DNA of 64,000 nt from Paracoccus bogoriensis (GCF_019431455.1 NZ_JAHYSR010000012.1:1-64000); one strand, 5' to 3'; counted from the stretch's first letter, positions 8,150-16,949 are shown. Made by a program: numbers and translations. The notes: generated by a model not told the origin, from the sequence alone.

Positions 8150-8653
8150 ATGGCACAGACCGACCACTATATCGCCAGCGATGAAATCCACCCCATCGAC
8201 ATCGTCGAAGCTGTGGCCACTCATCACGACTGGGATTTCGACCGCGTGGCCGACGACCAGATCGCCATGGTCGTCGAAGGGCAATGGCGCAGCTATTCCC
8301 TGACGCTGGCCTGGTCGGCGCGCGAAGAGGTGCTGCGCCTGATCTGCACCTTCGACATGGACCCGCCCTCGGACCGGATGGCCGCGCTGTATGAGACGCT
8401 GAACCTGGCCAATGATCAGGTCTGGGACGGCGGCTTCACGCTCTGGGCGCAGCAGCGGCTGATGGTCTGGCGCTACGGGCTGGTCCTGGCGGGCGACGCC
8501 ATCGCCTCGGCCGAGCAGATCGACCAGATGATCGGCAATGCGCTGATGGCCTGCGAGCGGTTCTACCCCTCGTTTCAACTGGTCGCCTGGGGCAACAGCA
8601 GCCCCGCCGCTGCGCTGGACATCGCTTTGGGCGAAACCTACGGTCGCGCCTGA
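8150..8653 (+). CDS. YbjN domain-containing protein
   Basis: This 167-residue protein has the YbjN/type III chaperone-like fold pattern. It opens with HPIDIVEAVATHHDWDFDR, then shows VVEGQWRSYSLTLAWSAREEVLRLICTFDMDPP, and has the central NLANDQVWDGGFTLW motif typical of YbjN proteins in alphaproteobacteria. The function is unproven; the fold is shared with secretion chaperones. The gene sits 37 bp upstream of proC, with a GC-rich hairpin in between, and the same pairing is common in relatives, as far as I recall. Confidence 0.8.
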   Translation: MAQTDHYIASDEIHPIDIVEAVATHHDWDFDRVADDQIAMVVEGQWRSYSLTLAWSAREEVLRLICTFDMDPPSDRMAALYETLNLANDQVWDGGFTLWAQQRLMVWRYGLVLAGDAIASAEQIDQMIGNALMACERFYPSFQLVAWGNSSPAAALDIALGETYGRA

Positions 8654-8671
8654 CGGGGGTGCCCACCCCCG
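8654..8671 (+). terminator. GC hairpin between the YbjN-like gene and proC
   Basis: The arms CGGGGGTG (8654-8661) and CACCCCCG (8664-8671) are perfectly complementary around a 2-base loop. They begin directly after the stop codon. There is no U-run, so it is more likely an mRNA-stabilising or attenuating hairpin than a full terminator. Confidence 0.4.
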
Positions 8672-8690
8672 AGTCGATGCGGGGGGAAAG

Positions 8691-9506
8691 ATGAGCGATT
8701 TCGACGAGATCAACCGGCGCGGGCTGGTGCTGGTCGGCTGTGGCCGGATGGGCGGCGCGATGCTGAAAGGCTGGCTGGCGCGCGGCCTGAATCCGGGCGC
8801 GGTGACGGTGATCGACCCGAGGCTTGCGCCCGAATGGCAGGACAAGGGCCTGCGGGTGAATGCCGACCTGCCCGACAGCCCGGCGGTGCTGGTCCTGGCC
8901 GTCAAGCCGCAGATGATGGCCGATGCGCTTGGCCAGATGCCACGCCTGACCGATACGCTGGTCGTCTCGGTCGCCGCCGGCACCAGGATCGGGGCTTTCG
9001 AGGCGGCCTTTCCCGGTGTGCCCATCGTGCGGGTCATGCCCAACACACCCGCCGCCATCGGGCAGGGGATTTCGGCCATGATCGGCAATGCGCGCGCCGG
9101 GGAAGGCGAGCTTGCGCTGGCCGAATTGCTGATGTCCGCCGTGGGCCGTGTCGTGCGGCTGGACTCCGAGGATCAGATGGACGCCGTCACCGCCCTGTCG
9201 GGCAGCGGCCCGGCCTATGTATTTCACATGATCGAGGCGATGGCCGCTGCGGGCGAGGCGCAGGGCCTGGCCCCCCACCTGGCGCTGGATCTGGCGCGGG
9301 CGACCGTCGCGGGGGCGGGCGCCCTGGCCATTCACGAGGACGAAGACCCCGCAAGGCTGCGTGAGAACGTCACCTCGCCCGGCGGCACCACAGCGGCGGG
9401 GCTGCGCGAGCTGATGGATGCCGAACGCGGCTTGAAGCCCCTGATGGCGCGCACCATCGCCGCCGCGACCGAACGCGGTCGCCAGCTTGGCCGGGGCGAG
9501 GCATGA
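8691..9506 (+). CDS. proC: Pyrroline-5-carboxylate reductase
   Basis: This 271-residue enzyme carries out the last step of proline synthesis, reducing pyrroline-5-carboxylate with NAD(P)H. The N-terminal Rossmann motif LVGCGRMGGAMLKGWL starts at about residue 15. VMPNTPAAIGQG is at about 107, and the C-terminal domain has the ProC signature TALSGSGPAYVFHMIEAMA and VTSPGGTTAAGL. The RBS GGGGGAAAG lies just before the ATG. The stop overlaps the csaA start by 4 bp. Confidence 0.95.
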   Translation: MSDFDEINRRGLVLVGCGRMGGAMLKGWLARGLNPGAVTVIDPRLAPEWQDKGLRVNADLPDSPAVLVLAVKPQMMADALGQMPRLTDTLVVSVAAGTRIGAFEAAFPGVPIVRVMPNTPAAIGQGISAMIGNARAGEGELALAELLMSAVGRVVRLDSEDQMDAVTALSGSGPAYVFHMIEAMAAAGEAQGLAPHLALDLARATVAGAGALAIHEDEDPARLRENVTSPGGTTAAGLRELMDAERGLKPLMARTIAAATERGRQLGRGEA

Positions 9507-9835
9507 CGATCAGCTTCGACGATTTCCTCAAGGTCGATATCCGCGTGGCGAGGATCACCCGCGCCGAACCCTTCCCCGAGGCGCGCAAGCCTGCCATCAA
9601 GCTGTGGCTGGATCTGGGCGATCTGGGCGAGCGGAAATCATCGGCCCAGATCACGCGGCATTACGCGCCCGAGACGCTGATCGGCAAGCAGGTCCTGTGC
9701 GTGGTGAACTTTCCGCCGCGTCAGATCGGCCCGGTCCGCTCCGAGGTTCTGGTGCTGGGGGTGCCCGACGCCGAAGGCGAGGTCGTGCTGATCCGCCCCG
9801 ATCTGGACGTGCCGAATGGCGGGAGGCTCTATTGA
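9503..9835 (+). CDS. csaA: CsaA-type tRNA-binding domain protein
   Basis: This 110-residue protein is a stand-alone OB-fold tRNA-binding domain (the type found at the C terminus of MetRS and in Trbp111 or CsaA). Family motifs are FLKVDIRVARI near residue 8, SSAQITRHYAPETLIGKQVLCVVNFPPRQIG near 46-76, and SEVLVLG. Members are described as tRNA-binding proteins or export chaperones; either role is possible. It overlaps proC by 4 bp upstream and the next gene's TTG by 3-4 bp downstream, so it is tightly coupled. Confidence 0.85.
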   Translation: MTISFDDFLKVDIRVARITRAEPFPEARKPAIKLWLDLGDLGERKSSAQITRHYAPETLIGKQVLCVVNFPPRQIGPVRSEVLVLGVPDAEGEVVLIRPDLDVPNGGRLY

Positions 9836-11049
9836 AGCTGCTGGTGACGCGCCCGATGACCGAACGCGCGACGGCGGCGATCAACGCGCGCTTCGACGCG
9901 ACCTTTCGCGGCAATGATCCGCTGACCGAAGCCGGGGCCGCGCAGGCGATGCGCGATTACGACGCGATCATTCCGACGCTTGGCGATGCCTTCACGGCGG
10001 CGGCCTTCGAGGGGCCGCTGCGCTGCCGGATTCTGGCCAATTTCGGCGCGGGCTACAATCATATCGACATCGCGGCGGCCCATGCGGCGGGTGTGACCGT
10101 CACCAATACGCCCGATGTCGTGACCGACGCCACTGCGGATCTGGCGATGGCGCTGATCCTGATGACTTTGCGCCGCGCCTCCGAGGGCGAACGCATCCTG
10201 CGCTCCGGGGCCTGGGAGGGCTGGAACCCGACGCAGCTTCTGGGCCGCGATGTCACGGGACGGCGGGTCGGGATCATCGGCATGGGCCGGATCGGCAAGG
10301 CCATTGCCCGGCGTTGTCATCTGGGCTTCGGGATGGAGGTGATGTTCTTCAACCGCTCGGCCGTCTCGGCGCTGGACATTCCCGCGCAGCGCATCCGCGA
10401 CCTGCACGAATTGCTGCGCGCCAGCGATGTGGCGGTGATCGCCGTGCCGGGCGGAGAGGAAACGCGGGGCATGATCGGAGAGACGGAACTGGCCGCGCTT
10501 GGTCCCAACTCGGTTCTGATCAATATTGCACGGGGCGATGTGGTGGACGAGCCCGCGCTGATCGCCGCGCTGGAAACGGGCAGGATCGCGGGCGCGGGCC
10601 TTGATGTCTATGCCGCCGAGCCGCATGTGCCGCCCGCGCTGATCGCCGCGCCCAACACGACGCTGCTGCCGCATCTGGGCACCGCCACGGAGGAGGTCAG
10701 AACAGGCATGGCCCTGCGCGCGCTGGAAAACCTGATCGCCCATGCCGAGGGTCGCCCGCTGCGCGACCCGGTATTGCCGCCGCGGCAGGGAACCGGTGCG
10801 CAGCCCTCGTCGTTGTCTCTGCATATCACGCAGGAATTGCAGGAGACAGACATGAACTGGGATATCATCCAAGGCAAGTGGAAACAGCTCAAAGGTTCGG
10901 TCAAGGAAAAATGGGGCGAGCTGACTGATGACGAACTGGATGTGATCGACGGCAACAAGGACAAGCTGGCCGGCAAGCTGCAAGAAAAATACGGCTGGAC
11001 GAGGAACGAGGCCGAGAAGCACATCGACGACCATTTCCGCGACCGCTGA
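9832..11049 (+). CDS. D-2-hydroxyacid dehydrogenase, reading in frame into a CsbD domain
   Basis: Residues 1 to about 316 are a complete D-isomer-specific 2-hydroxyacid dehydrogenase, best matching glyoxylate/hydroxypyruvate (D-glycerate) reductases. NAD binding is at GIIGMGRIGKAIA near 145. The catalytic Arg is in NIARGDVVDEPAL, the Glu in LDVYAAEPHVPP, and the His in LPHLGTATEE. Where the family should stop (after LRDPVL) there is no stop codon, and the frame continues 24 codons into a CsbD protein, giving 405 residues. The start is TTG at 9832, overlapping the csaA stop (ATTGA) behind a GGGAGG site. The long product could be real, or a mutation or error may have removed the stop. Confidence 0.8.
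   Translation: MKLLVTRPMTERATAAINARFDATFRGNDPLTEAGAAQAMRDYDAIIPTLGDAFTAAAFEGPLRCRILANFGAGYNHIDIAAAHAAGVTVTNTPDVVTDATADLAMALILMTLRRASEGERILRSGAWEGWNPTQLLGRDVTGRRVGIIGMGRIGKAIARRCHLGFGMEVMFFNRSAVSALDIPAQRIRDLHELLRASDVAVIAVPGGEETRGMIGETELAALGPNSVLINIARGDVVDEPALIAALETGRIAGAGLDVYAAEPHVPPALIAAPNTTLLPHLGTATEEVRTGMALRALENLIAHAEGRPLRDPVLPPRQGTGAQPSSLSLHITQELQETDMNWDIIQGKWKQLKGSVKEKWGELTDDELDVIDGNKDKLAGKLQEKYGWTRNEAEKHIDDHFRDR
10852..11049 (+). CDS. CsbD family stress protein
   Basis: This is a 65-residue hydrophilic protein with the CsbD pattern: MNWDIIQGKWKQLKGSVKEKWG, then LTDDELDVIDGNKDKLAGKLQEKYGW at the centre. CsbD-like proteins are abundant small proteins induced by general stress; their molecular function is unknown. 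It has its own ribosome-binding site (GCAGGAG, 6-10 bases before the ATG), so independent translation is likely even though the upstream dehydrogenase frame runs into it. A strong terminator follows. Confidence 0.85.
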   Translation: MNWDIIQGKWKQLKGSVKEKWGELTDDELDVIDGNKDKLAGKLQEKYGWTRNEAEKHIDDHFRDR

Positions 11050-11067
11050 TCGCCGGACATGAACGGA

Positions 11068-11092
11068 AAGGGCGCCCGCCGGGCGCCCTTTT
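11068..11092 (+). terminator. Rho-independent terminator after the CsbD gene
   Basis: A perfect 10-bp stem (AAGGGCGCCC at 11068-11077 and GGGCGCCCTT at 11081-11090, loop GCC) is followed by T residues. It lies between the convergent CsbD and ugpC genes and can serve both strands. Confidence 0.85.
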
Positions 11093-11111
11093 GCGTGTCA
11101 GTGTTTGCGTA

Positions 11112-12119
11112 TCAGTTGATGCGCTTGCCGGTTTTCCGGTCGAACAGGTGCAGCGCGTCCGGGCGATAGGACAGGCGCAGGCTGTCGGGGATCGACCCTT
11201 CCGGCGGCAGCGCGATGGTCAGCTTCTCGCCGCCCGTCGTGCCATGGACCAGACGCTGCGCGCCCAGTTCCTCGATGGCCAGAACCTGCATCTCGATCGG
11301 TCCGTCCGGTGCAAGGGTCAGATCCTCGGGGCGGATGCCGACCATGCCGGCATGGGCGGTGCCCGGTAGATGCGGCACGGCGCGGCTGTCGATCAGGTTC
11401 ATTGCGGGGCTGCCGATGAAGCCCGCCACAAAGGCCGAGGCCGGGCGGCGATAGACCTCAAGCGGCGTCCCGATCTGTTCGACCTTGCCGCCGTTCAGCA
11501 CCACCAGCCGGTCGGCCAGGGTCATCGCCTCGAGCTGATCATGCGTCACATAGATCGAGGTCGTGGCCAGACGCTTCTGCAACTGCTTGATTTCAAGCCG
11601 CATGGCGACACGCAGCTTGGCATCAAGGTTCGACAGCGGCTCGTCGAACAGGAAGGCGGCCGGCTCGCGCACGATGGCCCGGCCCATCGCGACGCGCTGG
11701 CGCTGTCCGCCCGACAGGGCGCGGGGCTTGCGGTCGAGGAAGGGGCCGATCTGCAGGATCTCGGCCGCCTCGTTGACGCGGCGTTCGATCTCGGCCTTGG
11801 GGGTGCCGCGGTTTTTCAGGCCATAGGCCAGGTTCTGGCGCACCGACATATGCGGATAGAGCGCGTAGTTCTGGAACACCATGGCGATGTCGCGTTCGGC
11901 CGGCTCCAGCTTGTTCACGACGCGGTCGCCGATGCGGACCTCGCCCTCGGAAATCTCCTCGAGGCCCGCGACCATACGCAACAGCGTGGACTTGCCACAG
12001 CCCGAGGGGCCGACCAGCACGATGAACTCACCATCCGCGATGTCGAGATTCACGTCCCCCACCGCGCGGCTGCCGCCGGCATAAAGCTTGCCCAGATTGT
12101 GAAGGGTGATGGACGCCAC
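11112..12119 (-). CDS. ugpC: sn-Glycerol-3-phosphate ABC transporter ATP-binding protein
   Basis: This 335-residue ATPase of the carbohydrate-uptake-1 family has Walker [10 protein letters not shown] near residue 38, the signature [15 protein letters not shown] near 135, and Walker [16 protein letters not shown]. The H-loop is in [20 protein letters not shown]-terminal TOBE/MalK regulatory domain with [10 protein letters not shown] follows. It powers import through UgpAE. It is the last gene of ugpBAEC, starting 1 bp after the ugpE stop. The family cannot always be told from other sugar importers by the ATPase alone, but the neighbours support Ugp. Confidence 0.9.
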   Translation of the reverse strand: MASITLHNLGKLYAGGSRAVGDVNLDIADGEFIVLVGPSGCGKSTLLRMVAGLEEISEGEVRIGDRVVNKLEPAERDIAMVFQNYALYPHMSVRQNLAYGLKNRGTPKAEIERRVNEAAEILQIGPFLDRKPRALSGGQRQRVAMGRAIVREPAAFLFDEPLSNLDAKLRVAMRLEIKQLQKRLATTSIYVTHDQLEAMTLADRLVVLNGGKVEQIGTPLEVYRRPASAFVAGFIGSPAMNLIDSRAVPHLPGTAHAGMVGIRPEDLTLAPDGPIEMQVLAIEELGAQRLVHGTTGGEKLTIALPPEGSIPDSLRLSYRPDALHLFDRKTGKRIN

Positions 12120-12120
12120 G

Positions 12121-12972
12121 TTATTTCTCCGTCTCGACGAGGCCTTTGACGAACAGGCGCTGCATGAAGATCACCACCAGAACGGGCGGGATCATCGCCA
12201 GCATGGCTGTCGCCATGACAAGATGCCATTGCGGCAGACCGTCCACGGCGTCAGCCATGCGGCGGATGCCGGCTACGATGGTGTAGTAATCGGCGCTGGT
12301 CGTGATCAGCAGCGGCCACAGATACTGGTTCCAGCCATAGATGAACAGGATCACGAAGAGCGCCGCAATATTGGTGCGCGACAGGGGCAGCAGGATGTCG
12401 CGGAAGAACTTCATCGGACCCGCGCCGTCGATGCGTGCGGCCTCGGTCAGCTCGTCCGGGATGGTCAGGAAGACCTGCCGGAACAGGAACGTGGCTGTCG
12501 CCGATGCGATCAGGGGAATCGTCAGGCCCGCATAGCTGTTCAGCATCCCAAGATCGGCCACGACCTGAAAGGTCGGCACGATCCGCACTTCGACCGGCAG
12601 CATCAGCGTGACGAAGATGCACCAGAAGGCCAGGCCGCGGAAGGGAAAGCGGAAATAGACGATGGCAAAGGCCGATGTGACCGATATGACGATCTTTCCA
12701 ACGGCGATGCACATGGCCATGATGAGGCTGTTCATCATCATGTGCCCGACCGCGGGCGTGCCGCTGGTCGAGAGCCCGCTGTCCAGCATCCGGCTGTAAT
12801 TCTCCACCAGATGCGGGCCGGGCCACATCGGAATCGTGCCCGACATGAAGGCCGTGGGTCCGTGGGTCGATGCGACGAAGGCCACCCAGACCGGCAGCGC
12901 GACGACGCAGACGCCGAAGATCAGCAGAAGATGGGCGGCCAGATGAAGGCCGGGGCGGTTCTCGATCATCAA
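12121..12972 (-). CDS. ugpE: sn-Glycerol-3-phosphate ABC transporter permease
   Basis: This 283-residue inner-membrane permease has about six membrane segments, the first being [23 protein letters not shown]. The EAA loop that contacts the ATPase reads [28 protein letters not shown] at about residues 190-217. The start of ugpE overlaps the ugpA stop by 4 bp. It pairs with UgpA to form the channel. Confidence 0.92.
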   Translation of the reverse strand: MMIENRPGLHLAAHLLLIFGVCVVALPVWVAFVASTHGPTAFMSGTIPMWPGPHLVENYSRMLDSGLSTSGTPAVGHMMMNSLIMAMCIAVGKIVISVTSAFAIVYFRFPFRGLAFWCIFVTLMLPVEVRIVPTFQVVADLGMLNSYAGLTIPLIASATATFLFRQVFLTIPDELTEAARIDGAGPMKFFRDILLPLSRTNIAALFVILFIYGWNQYLWPLLITTSADYYTIVAGIRRMADAVDGLPQWHLVMATAMLAMIPPVLVVIFMQRLFVKGLVETEK

Positions 12973-13847
12973 TAGGCCACCTTCTTCTCGATGAAGCGGA
13001 ACTGGATCACGGTCAGCACCGTCACGATCAGCATAAGGAAGACGGACTGCGCTGCCGAACTGCCCATGTTCTGCCCCACGAAGCCGTCGAAATAGACCTT
13101 GTAAACCAGGATGTTCGTGGCCTGCGCCGGCCCGCCCCGCGTCGTGGTGTCGATCACGGCGAAGGTGTCGAACATGGCATAGACGATGTTGACGACCAGC
13201 AGGAAGAAGGTCGTGGGCGACAACAGAGGGAAGGTGATATCGAAGAAGCGCCGCACCGGGCCCGCGCCGTCGATGGCGGCGGCCTCGCGCAGGCTGTTCG
13301 GGATGGCCTGCAACCCGGCCAGGAAAAACAGGAAGTTGTAGCTGATCTGCTTCCAGGCACTGGCGATCACGACCAATGTCATCGCGTCACCCGGGTTGCT
13401 GATGTGATTCCAGTTGTATCCCAGCTGCCCCAGCACATAGGGCATGATCCCAACGGTCGGGTTGAAGATGAACCACCACAGGATTCCCGCCACGGCAGGC
13501 GCCACCGCATAGGGCCAGACCAGCGCGGTCGTATAGATGCGCGATGACCGGATCATCCGGTCCACCGCCACGGCCAGAATCAGCGCGAAGCCCATCGAAA
13601 GCAGCGTTACCGAGACTGCGAACACTGCCGTCACCTGCAGCGAGTTCAGGTATTCGGGGCTGTTCAGCAGCCGCTGGAAGTTCTCGAACCCGACAAAGGT
13701 TGTGCGGATGCCGAAGGCGTCCTGGCGCAGAAAGCTCTGGCGGATGGCCTGGGCGGCGGGCCACAGGAAGAAGATGAATGTGATCGCCAGTTGCGGGGCC
13801 AGCAGAAGCCAGGGCAGAAGCTGGCTGTTGAATATCGTGCGCTTCAT
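12969..13847 (-). CDS. ugpA: sn-Glycerol-3-phosphate ABC transporter permease
   Basis: This 292-residue permease has an N-terminal membrane segment [22 protein letters not shown] and the SFLRQDAFG stretch typical of UgpA. The EAA loop is at [28 protein letters not shown]. The ATG at 13847 (MKRTIFNSQ) was chosen because the extra upstream 27 residues lie in the hairpin region and have no family similarity that I can see. It forms the membrane channel with UgpE. Confidence 0.92.
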   Translation of the reverse strand: MKRTIFNSQLLPWLLLAPQLAITFIFFLWPAAQAIRQSFLRQDAFGIRTTFVGFENFQRLLNSPEYLNSLQVTAVFAVSVTLLSMGFALILAVAVDRMIRSSRIYTTALVWPYAVAPAVAGILWWFIFNPTVGIMPYVLGQLGYNWNHISNPGDAMTLVVIASAWKQISYNFLFFLAGLQAIPNSLREAAAIDGAGPVRRFFDITFPLLSPTTFFLLVVNIVYAMFDTFAVIDTTTRGGPAQATNILVYKVYFDGFVGQNMGSSAAQSVFLMLIVTVLTVIQFRFIEKKVAY

Positions 13848-13890
13848 CCGGGCGACGGGCCTTGTTGCGGTATGGAAAAACGGACCAACA

Positions 13891-13916
13891 GGGGCCGCGC
13901 GGTGTCGCGCGGCCCC
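13891..13916 (-). terminator. Intercistronic hairpin between ugpB and ugpA
   Basis: A perfect 10-bp GC stem (GGGGCCGCGC at 13891-13900 and GCGCGGCCCC at 13907-13916, 6-base loop) follows the ugpB stop. The downstream T-run is weak and interrupted. Such hairpins after binding-protein genes usually protect the 3' end of that message and reduce read-through, giving more binding protein than permease. Confidence 0.65.
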
Positions 13917-13935
13917 TGCGATCATCAAGGGCAGA

Positions 13936-15255
13936 TTACTGGTTCTGCGCCTGGAATTGCTCGATCAGATCGTTGCCGCGCGCCACGACCGAGTCCAGCG
14001 CGGCCTGGGCATCCTTGGCGCCCGACAGCATCTGTTCGAATTCCTCGTCGATGATGCCGCGGATCTGGACATAATTGCCGAAACGCAGACCCTTCGAGTT
14101 CTCGGTCGGTTCGTTCAGCGTGATCTGCTGGATCGGTGTTTCCGCGCCGGGATTGTCGGCGTAGAAGCCCCGCTCGGCCGAGAGGTCATAGGCGGCCTGG
14201 GTGATCGGCAGATAGCCGGTCGCCTCGGCCCAGTCGGCCTGGACCTCGGGTTGGGTCAGATAGTCGAAGAAGGCCGCGACGGCGCGGTATTCGTCATCCG
14301 ACTTGCCCGACAGCACCCACAGCGTCGCGCCACCGATGATCGAGTTCTGCGGCGCGCCCTCGATATCGTCGTAATAGGGCAGCATCCCGAAGCCCAGATC
14401 GAAGGCCTCCGTGTTGGCGATGACGCCCGCGCGTGCGGCCGAGCTGGCCATGTAGATCACACATTCCTGCGCATAGAACGCCGGAGGCGCGTTGTCGCCG
14501 CCGACCGGGCCGCCATAGCGGAACAGCCCCTCGTCGGCCCATTGCTTCAGGTTGCCCCAGTGACGCACCTGCGCCGGACCGTTCAGCGTCAGGCGCGAAT
14601 CCAGACCGGCAAAGCCATTCTCGCCGGTGCCGATGGGCTGATTGTGCCAGGCGCTGAAATTCTCGGTCTGGATCCAGCTGACCCACTGGCTGGTGAAGCC
14701 GCAGGGCGCCGCGCCGGATTCCATGATCTGGCGGCTCATCTGCTCCAGCTCCTGCCAGGTCCGGGGCGGCTGTTCGGGGTCAAGGCCGGCCGCCTCGAAG
14801 ACGGTCTTGTTGTAATAGAGGATCGGGGTCGAGCTGTTGAACGGCATCGACAGCATGTTGCCATTCGTGTCGGTGTAATAGCCCACGACCTGCGGCAGGA
14901 AGATCGACGGGTCGAAGCCATCGCCATATTCTTCCATCAACTGATGGACGGGAACGATCGCGCCCTCGGCGGCCATCATCGTGCCGGTGCCGACCTCGAA
15001 GACCTGCACGATGGCGGGCTGCTGATTGGCGCGAAACGCCGCAATGGCCGCAGTCATCGTCTCGGGATAGGTGCCCTTGTAGGAGGGCATGACACGGAAC
15101 TCGTCCTGGCTGTCATTGAAGTTCTGCGCAACCTCTTCGAGTTTCGCACCAAGCTCGCCGCCCATGGCATGCCACCATTCGACCGTGGTCTGAGCCTTTG
15201 CGGCCCCGAGCGAGGCAATCAGCGCGAGAGCCGATATTGTGCTGTAACGGATCAT
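13936..15255 (-). CDS. ugpB: sn-Glycerol-3-phosphate periplasmic binding protein
   Basis: This 439-residue extracellular solute-binding protein (family 1) starts with a signal peptide ([22 protein letters not shown]). The mature N terminus [14 protein letters not shown] resembles the UgpB start, where the Trp and His residues contact the ligand. Further UgpB-like segments are [14 protein letters not shown], and [20 protein letters not shown] near residue 305. It delivers glycerol-3-phosphate or glycerophosphodiesters to UgpAEC. It is the first gene of the operon and has a possible Pho box upstream. Confidence 0.92.
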   Translation of the reverse strand: MIRYSTISALALIASLGAAKAQTTVEWWHAMGGELGAKLEEVAQNFNDSQDEFRVMPSYKGTYPETMTAAIAAFRANQQPAIVQVFEVGTGTMMAAEGAIVPVHQLMEEYGDGFDPSIFLPQVVGYYTDTNGNMLSMPFNSSTPILYYNKTVFEAAGLDPEQPPRTWQELEQMSRQIMESGAAPCGFTSQWVSWIQTENFSAWHNQPIGTGENGFAGLDSRLTLNGPAQVRHWGNLKQWADEGLFRYGGPVGGDNAPPAFYAQECVIYMASSAARAGVIANTEAFDLGFGMLPYYDDIEGAPQNSIIGGATLWVLSGKSDDEYRAVAAFFDYLTQPEVQADWAEATGYLPITQAAYDLSAERGFYADNPGAETPIQQITLNEPTENSKGLRFGNYVQIRGIIDEEFEQMLSGAKDAQAALDSVVARGNDLIEQFQAQNQ

Positions 15256-15333
15256 GTTCCCTCGTTTCTCCCATTCGAGATTGCGTGATGCGCTCCGCCT
15301 AGCGGTAATGTGCGACGGTCACGCAAAACAGAT

Positions 15334-15351
15334 ATGACAGTGATGTGAAAT
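15334..15351 (-). promoter_or_regulatory. Possible PhoB box upstream of ugpB
   Basis: Read on the minus strand this is ATTTCAC-ATCA-CTGTCAT. The second heptamer is a perfect Pho-box half-site and the first matches at four of seven positions, with the 11-bp period expected for PhoB. It lies about 80 bp upstream of the ugpB start. Ugp operons are phosphate-starvation genes in E. coli and rhizobia, which fits. Confidence 0.4.
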
Positions 15352-15447
15352 CCAGACCGGGCGGTCAATGTTTTTCGTTCCTGCGCGCAAGTTTTCCGTG
15401 AGACGCCGGCTTGCGGCCAATGCGAAGGAATTTATGTGCCGAAACGC

Positions 15448-15480
15448 AAAAAAAGCCCGCATCCTGAAGGGATGCGGGCT
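15448..15480 (-). terminator. Rho-independent terminator after the first fasciclin gene
   Basis: On the minus strand an 11-bp stem (arms 15454-15464 and 15470-15480, AGCCCGCATCC and GGATGCGGGCT) with a 5-base loop is followed by seven T residues (15454-15448). This is the strongest canonical terminator in the window. A second GC palindrome (15485-15506) lies between it and the stop codon. Confidence 0.93.
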
Positions 15481-15484
15481 GAAT

Positions 15485-15506
15485 CCGCCGCCCCGCGGGG
15501 CGGCGG
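15485..15506 (-). other. Perfect GC palindrome upstream of the fasciclin terminator
   Basis: The 22-bp sequence CCGCCGCCCCG / CGGGGCGGCGG is its own reverse complement. It sits between the stop of the fasciclin gene and the terminator hairpin, forming two stacked stems that would stabilise the 3' end of the transcript. Confidence 0.5.
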
Positions 15507-15521
15507 CAGAGGGATTTCCCA

Positions 15522-16094
15522 TCACGACGCGGGCAGCAGCACCGTGTCGATGACGTGAATGACGCCGTTCGATTGATCCACATCCGCGATGGTGACAGTG
15601 GCGGCATTGCCGTTCTCGTCCGTGATCTGGACCGAGCCGTCATCGGCCAGCGAGGCGGTCAGGGTGCAGCCGCCCACCGTTTCCAGCGCGGCCTCGCCGT
15701 TGCCGGCCTCGATCAGTTCGGCCACTTGCGCGGCGTGCACGTCACCGGCAACGACATGGCAGGTCAGAATGGTCTGAAGCTGTTCCTTGTTTTCGGGTTG
15801 CAACAGCGACTCGACGGTTCCGTCGGGCAGTGCCTCGAAGGCGGCGTTGACGGGGGCGAAGACGGTGAACGGCCCTTCGCCGGCCAGCGTATCGACCAGA
15901 TCGGCGGCCTGCACCGCGGCGACCAGCGTGGTGTGGTCGGCCGAGTTCGCGGCGTTCTCGACGATGTTGCGGTCGGCCAGCATTTCGGCACCGCCAACCA
16001 TGGGATTGGCATGATCGTCAGCCATGGCCGGCAGGGCCACCATCATGCTGGTTGCAAGGATCGAGGCACCGAGGGTCTTGAAGCGATTGGTCAT
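15522..16094 (-). CDS. Secreted fasciclin-domain protein, copy 1
   Basis: This 190-residue protein has a signal peptide (cleavage near ALPAMA/DD) and one fasciclin (FAS1) domain. The H1 motif is [17 protein letters not shown], followed by [19 protein letters not shown], and the H2-like end [12 protein letters not shown] closes the domain. FAS1 proteins are extracellular adhesion or matrix-type proteins. This one is closely related to the neighbouring copy 2, sharing [27 protein letters not shown]. It differs in having about three extra residues and an acidic mature N terminus (DDHANPM). Its own ECF-like promoter and a terminator make it a single-gene unit. The ATG at 16094 is preceded by GGAGGAAAT. 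Confidence 0.93.
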   Translation of the reverse strand: MTNRFKTLGASILATSMMVALPAMADDHANPMVGGAEMLADRNIVENAANSADHTTLVAAVQAADLVDTLAGEGPFTVFAPVNAAFEALPDGTVESLLQPENKEQLQTILTCHVVAGDVHAAQVAELIEAGNGEAALETVGGCTLTASLADDGSVQITDENGNAATVTIADVDQSNGVIHVIDTVLLPAS

Positions 16095-16142
16095 GATTTC
16101 CTCCAATTCATGGTGGCGGGCGATCCGGTCGCCCGATGTCCC

Positions 16143-16171
16143 TATCCACGAAAAAGGCCACGCAAAGTTGC
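16143..16171 (-). promoter_or_regulatory. ECF-type promoter of fasciclin gene 1
   Basis: On the minus strand GCAACTT (-35, 16165-16171) is separated by 14 bp from CGTGGATA (-10, 16143-16150), about 50 bp before the ATG. The same arrangement, GCAACTT-N14-CGTTGATG, precedes fasciclin gene 2. The AACTT core with a CGT-type -10 is typical of ECF sigma factors, and the neighbouring ECF sigma factor is the obvious candidate. Confidence 0.65.
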
Positions 16172-16230
16172 CTCGCTGCCGATCAACTCGGGTTGACATC
16201 GTCGTGATCTCGGGCAAGGGCAAGCGGCAT

Positions 16231-16263
16231 GAAAAGACCCGCCCGGGCTGCATCCGGACGGGT
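16231..16263 (-). terminator. Terminator after fasciclin gene 2
   Basis: On the minus strand a 10-bp stem with one G-U pair (plus-strand arms 16237-16246 and 16254-16263) and a 7-base loop is followed by CTTTTC. It separates fasciclin gene 2 from the promoter of gene 1. Confidence 0.7.
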
Positions 16264-16288
16264 CGGGTTGTCTTGACGCGCGTGGTTG

Positions 16289-16852
16289 TCAGGACGCGGG
16301 CAGAAGCACCGTATCGATGACGTGAATGACGCCGTTGGACTGATCCACATCGGGGATGTTCACAACCGCCGTGGTGCCGTTTTCGTCCGAGATCAGCAGC
16401 GCGTTGTCGGTGTCGCGGATCGAGGCGGTCAGCGTGCAGCCGCCAACCGTCTGCAATTCGGCGCTGCCGCCGCCCTGCATGATCTTGCGGCCCAGGGCGG
16501 GCGAGAACGCCTCGGTCGGGACGACATGGCAGGTCAGGATCGTTTGCAGCGTGCTCAGGTTCTCGGGCTTCAGCAGATCCTCGACCGTGCCTGCGGGCAG
16601 TTTGGCAAAGGCCGCGTCGGTCGGCGCAAAGACAGTGAAGGGGCCGGGGCCGGTCAGCGTCTCGGCCAGACCAGCGGCCTGCACGGCAGCGACCAGGGTG
16701 GTGTGATCGGCCGAGTTCATCGCGTTTTCGACGATGTTGCGATTCGGAAACATCTCGGCGCCGCCAACGATGCGGTTCTGCGCGATGGCGGGCATGGCCA
16801 GCGCAATGCCTGCGGCAAGCAGGGCGCCGAGTTTCAGAGTCGATTTACGCAT
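16289..16852 (-). CDS. Secreted fasciclin-domain protein, copy 2
   Basis: This 187-residue protein has a signal peptide ([25 protein letters not shown]) and one FAS1 domain with [17 protein letters not shown] and [19 protein letters not shown]. The C-terminal 15 residues are nearly the same as in copy 1, so the two arose by tandem duplication. It lies 97 bp downstream of the anti-sigma gene but has its own ECF-like promoter and terminator, so it is likely transcribed both alone and from the sigma operon. In mycobacteria, SigK and RskA control the fasciclin proteins MPT70 and MPT83, a parallel arrangement. Confidence 0.93.
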   Translation of the reverse strand: MRKSTLKLGALLAAGIALAMPAIAQNRIVGGAEMFPNRNIVENAMNSADHTTLVAAVQAAGLAETLTGPGPFTVFAPTDAAFAKLPAGTVEDLLKPENLSTLQTILTCHVVPTEAFSPALGRKIMQGGGSAELQTVGGCTLTASIRDTDNALLISDENGTTAVVNIPDVDQSNGVIHVIDTVLLPAS

Positions 16853-16897
16853 GTCTGGTTCCTCCGTTGGCGGGGTGCGCAATGCACCCTGTGCTGC

Positions 16898-16926
16898 CAT
16901 CAACGGAGCGGGGGCGGCCAAGTTGC
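16898..16926 (-). promoter_or_regulatory. ECF-type promoter of fasciclin gene 2
   Basis: On the minus strand GCAACTT (plus-strand 16920-16926) is followed after exactly 14 bp by CGTTGATG (16898-16905), about 46 bp before the ATG. The matching element with equal spacing in front of fasciclin gene 1 supports recognition by one sigma factor. Confidence 0.65.
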
Positions 16927-16949
16927 GCCCGCCGCACCAGTTCGACAGA

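Noticed and set aside
9487-9831. N-terminal 115 residues of the 520-residue frame ahead of the hydroxyacid dehydrogenase
   Set aside because: This part is a frame-shifted reading of proC and csaA, which are clearly real in another frame. The dehydrogenase starts at the coupled TTG at 9832.
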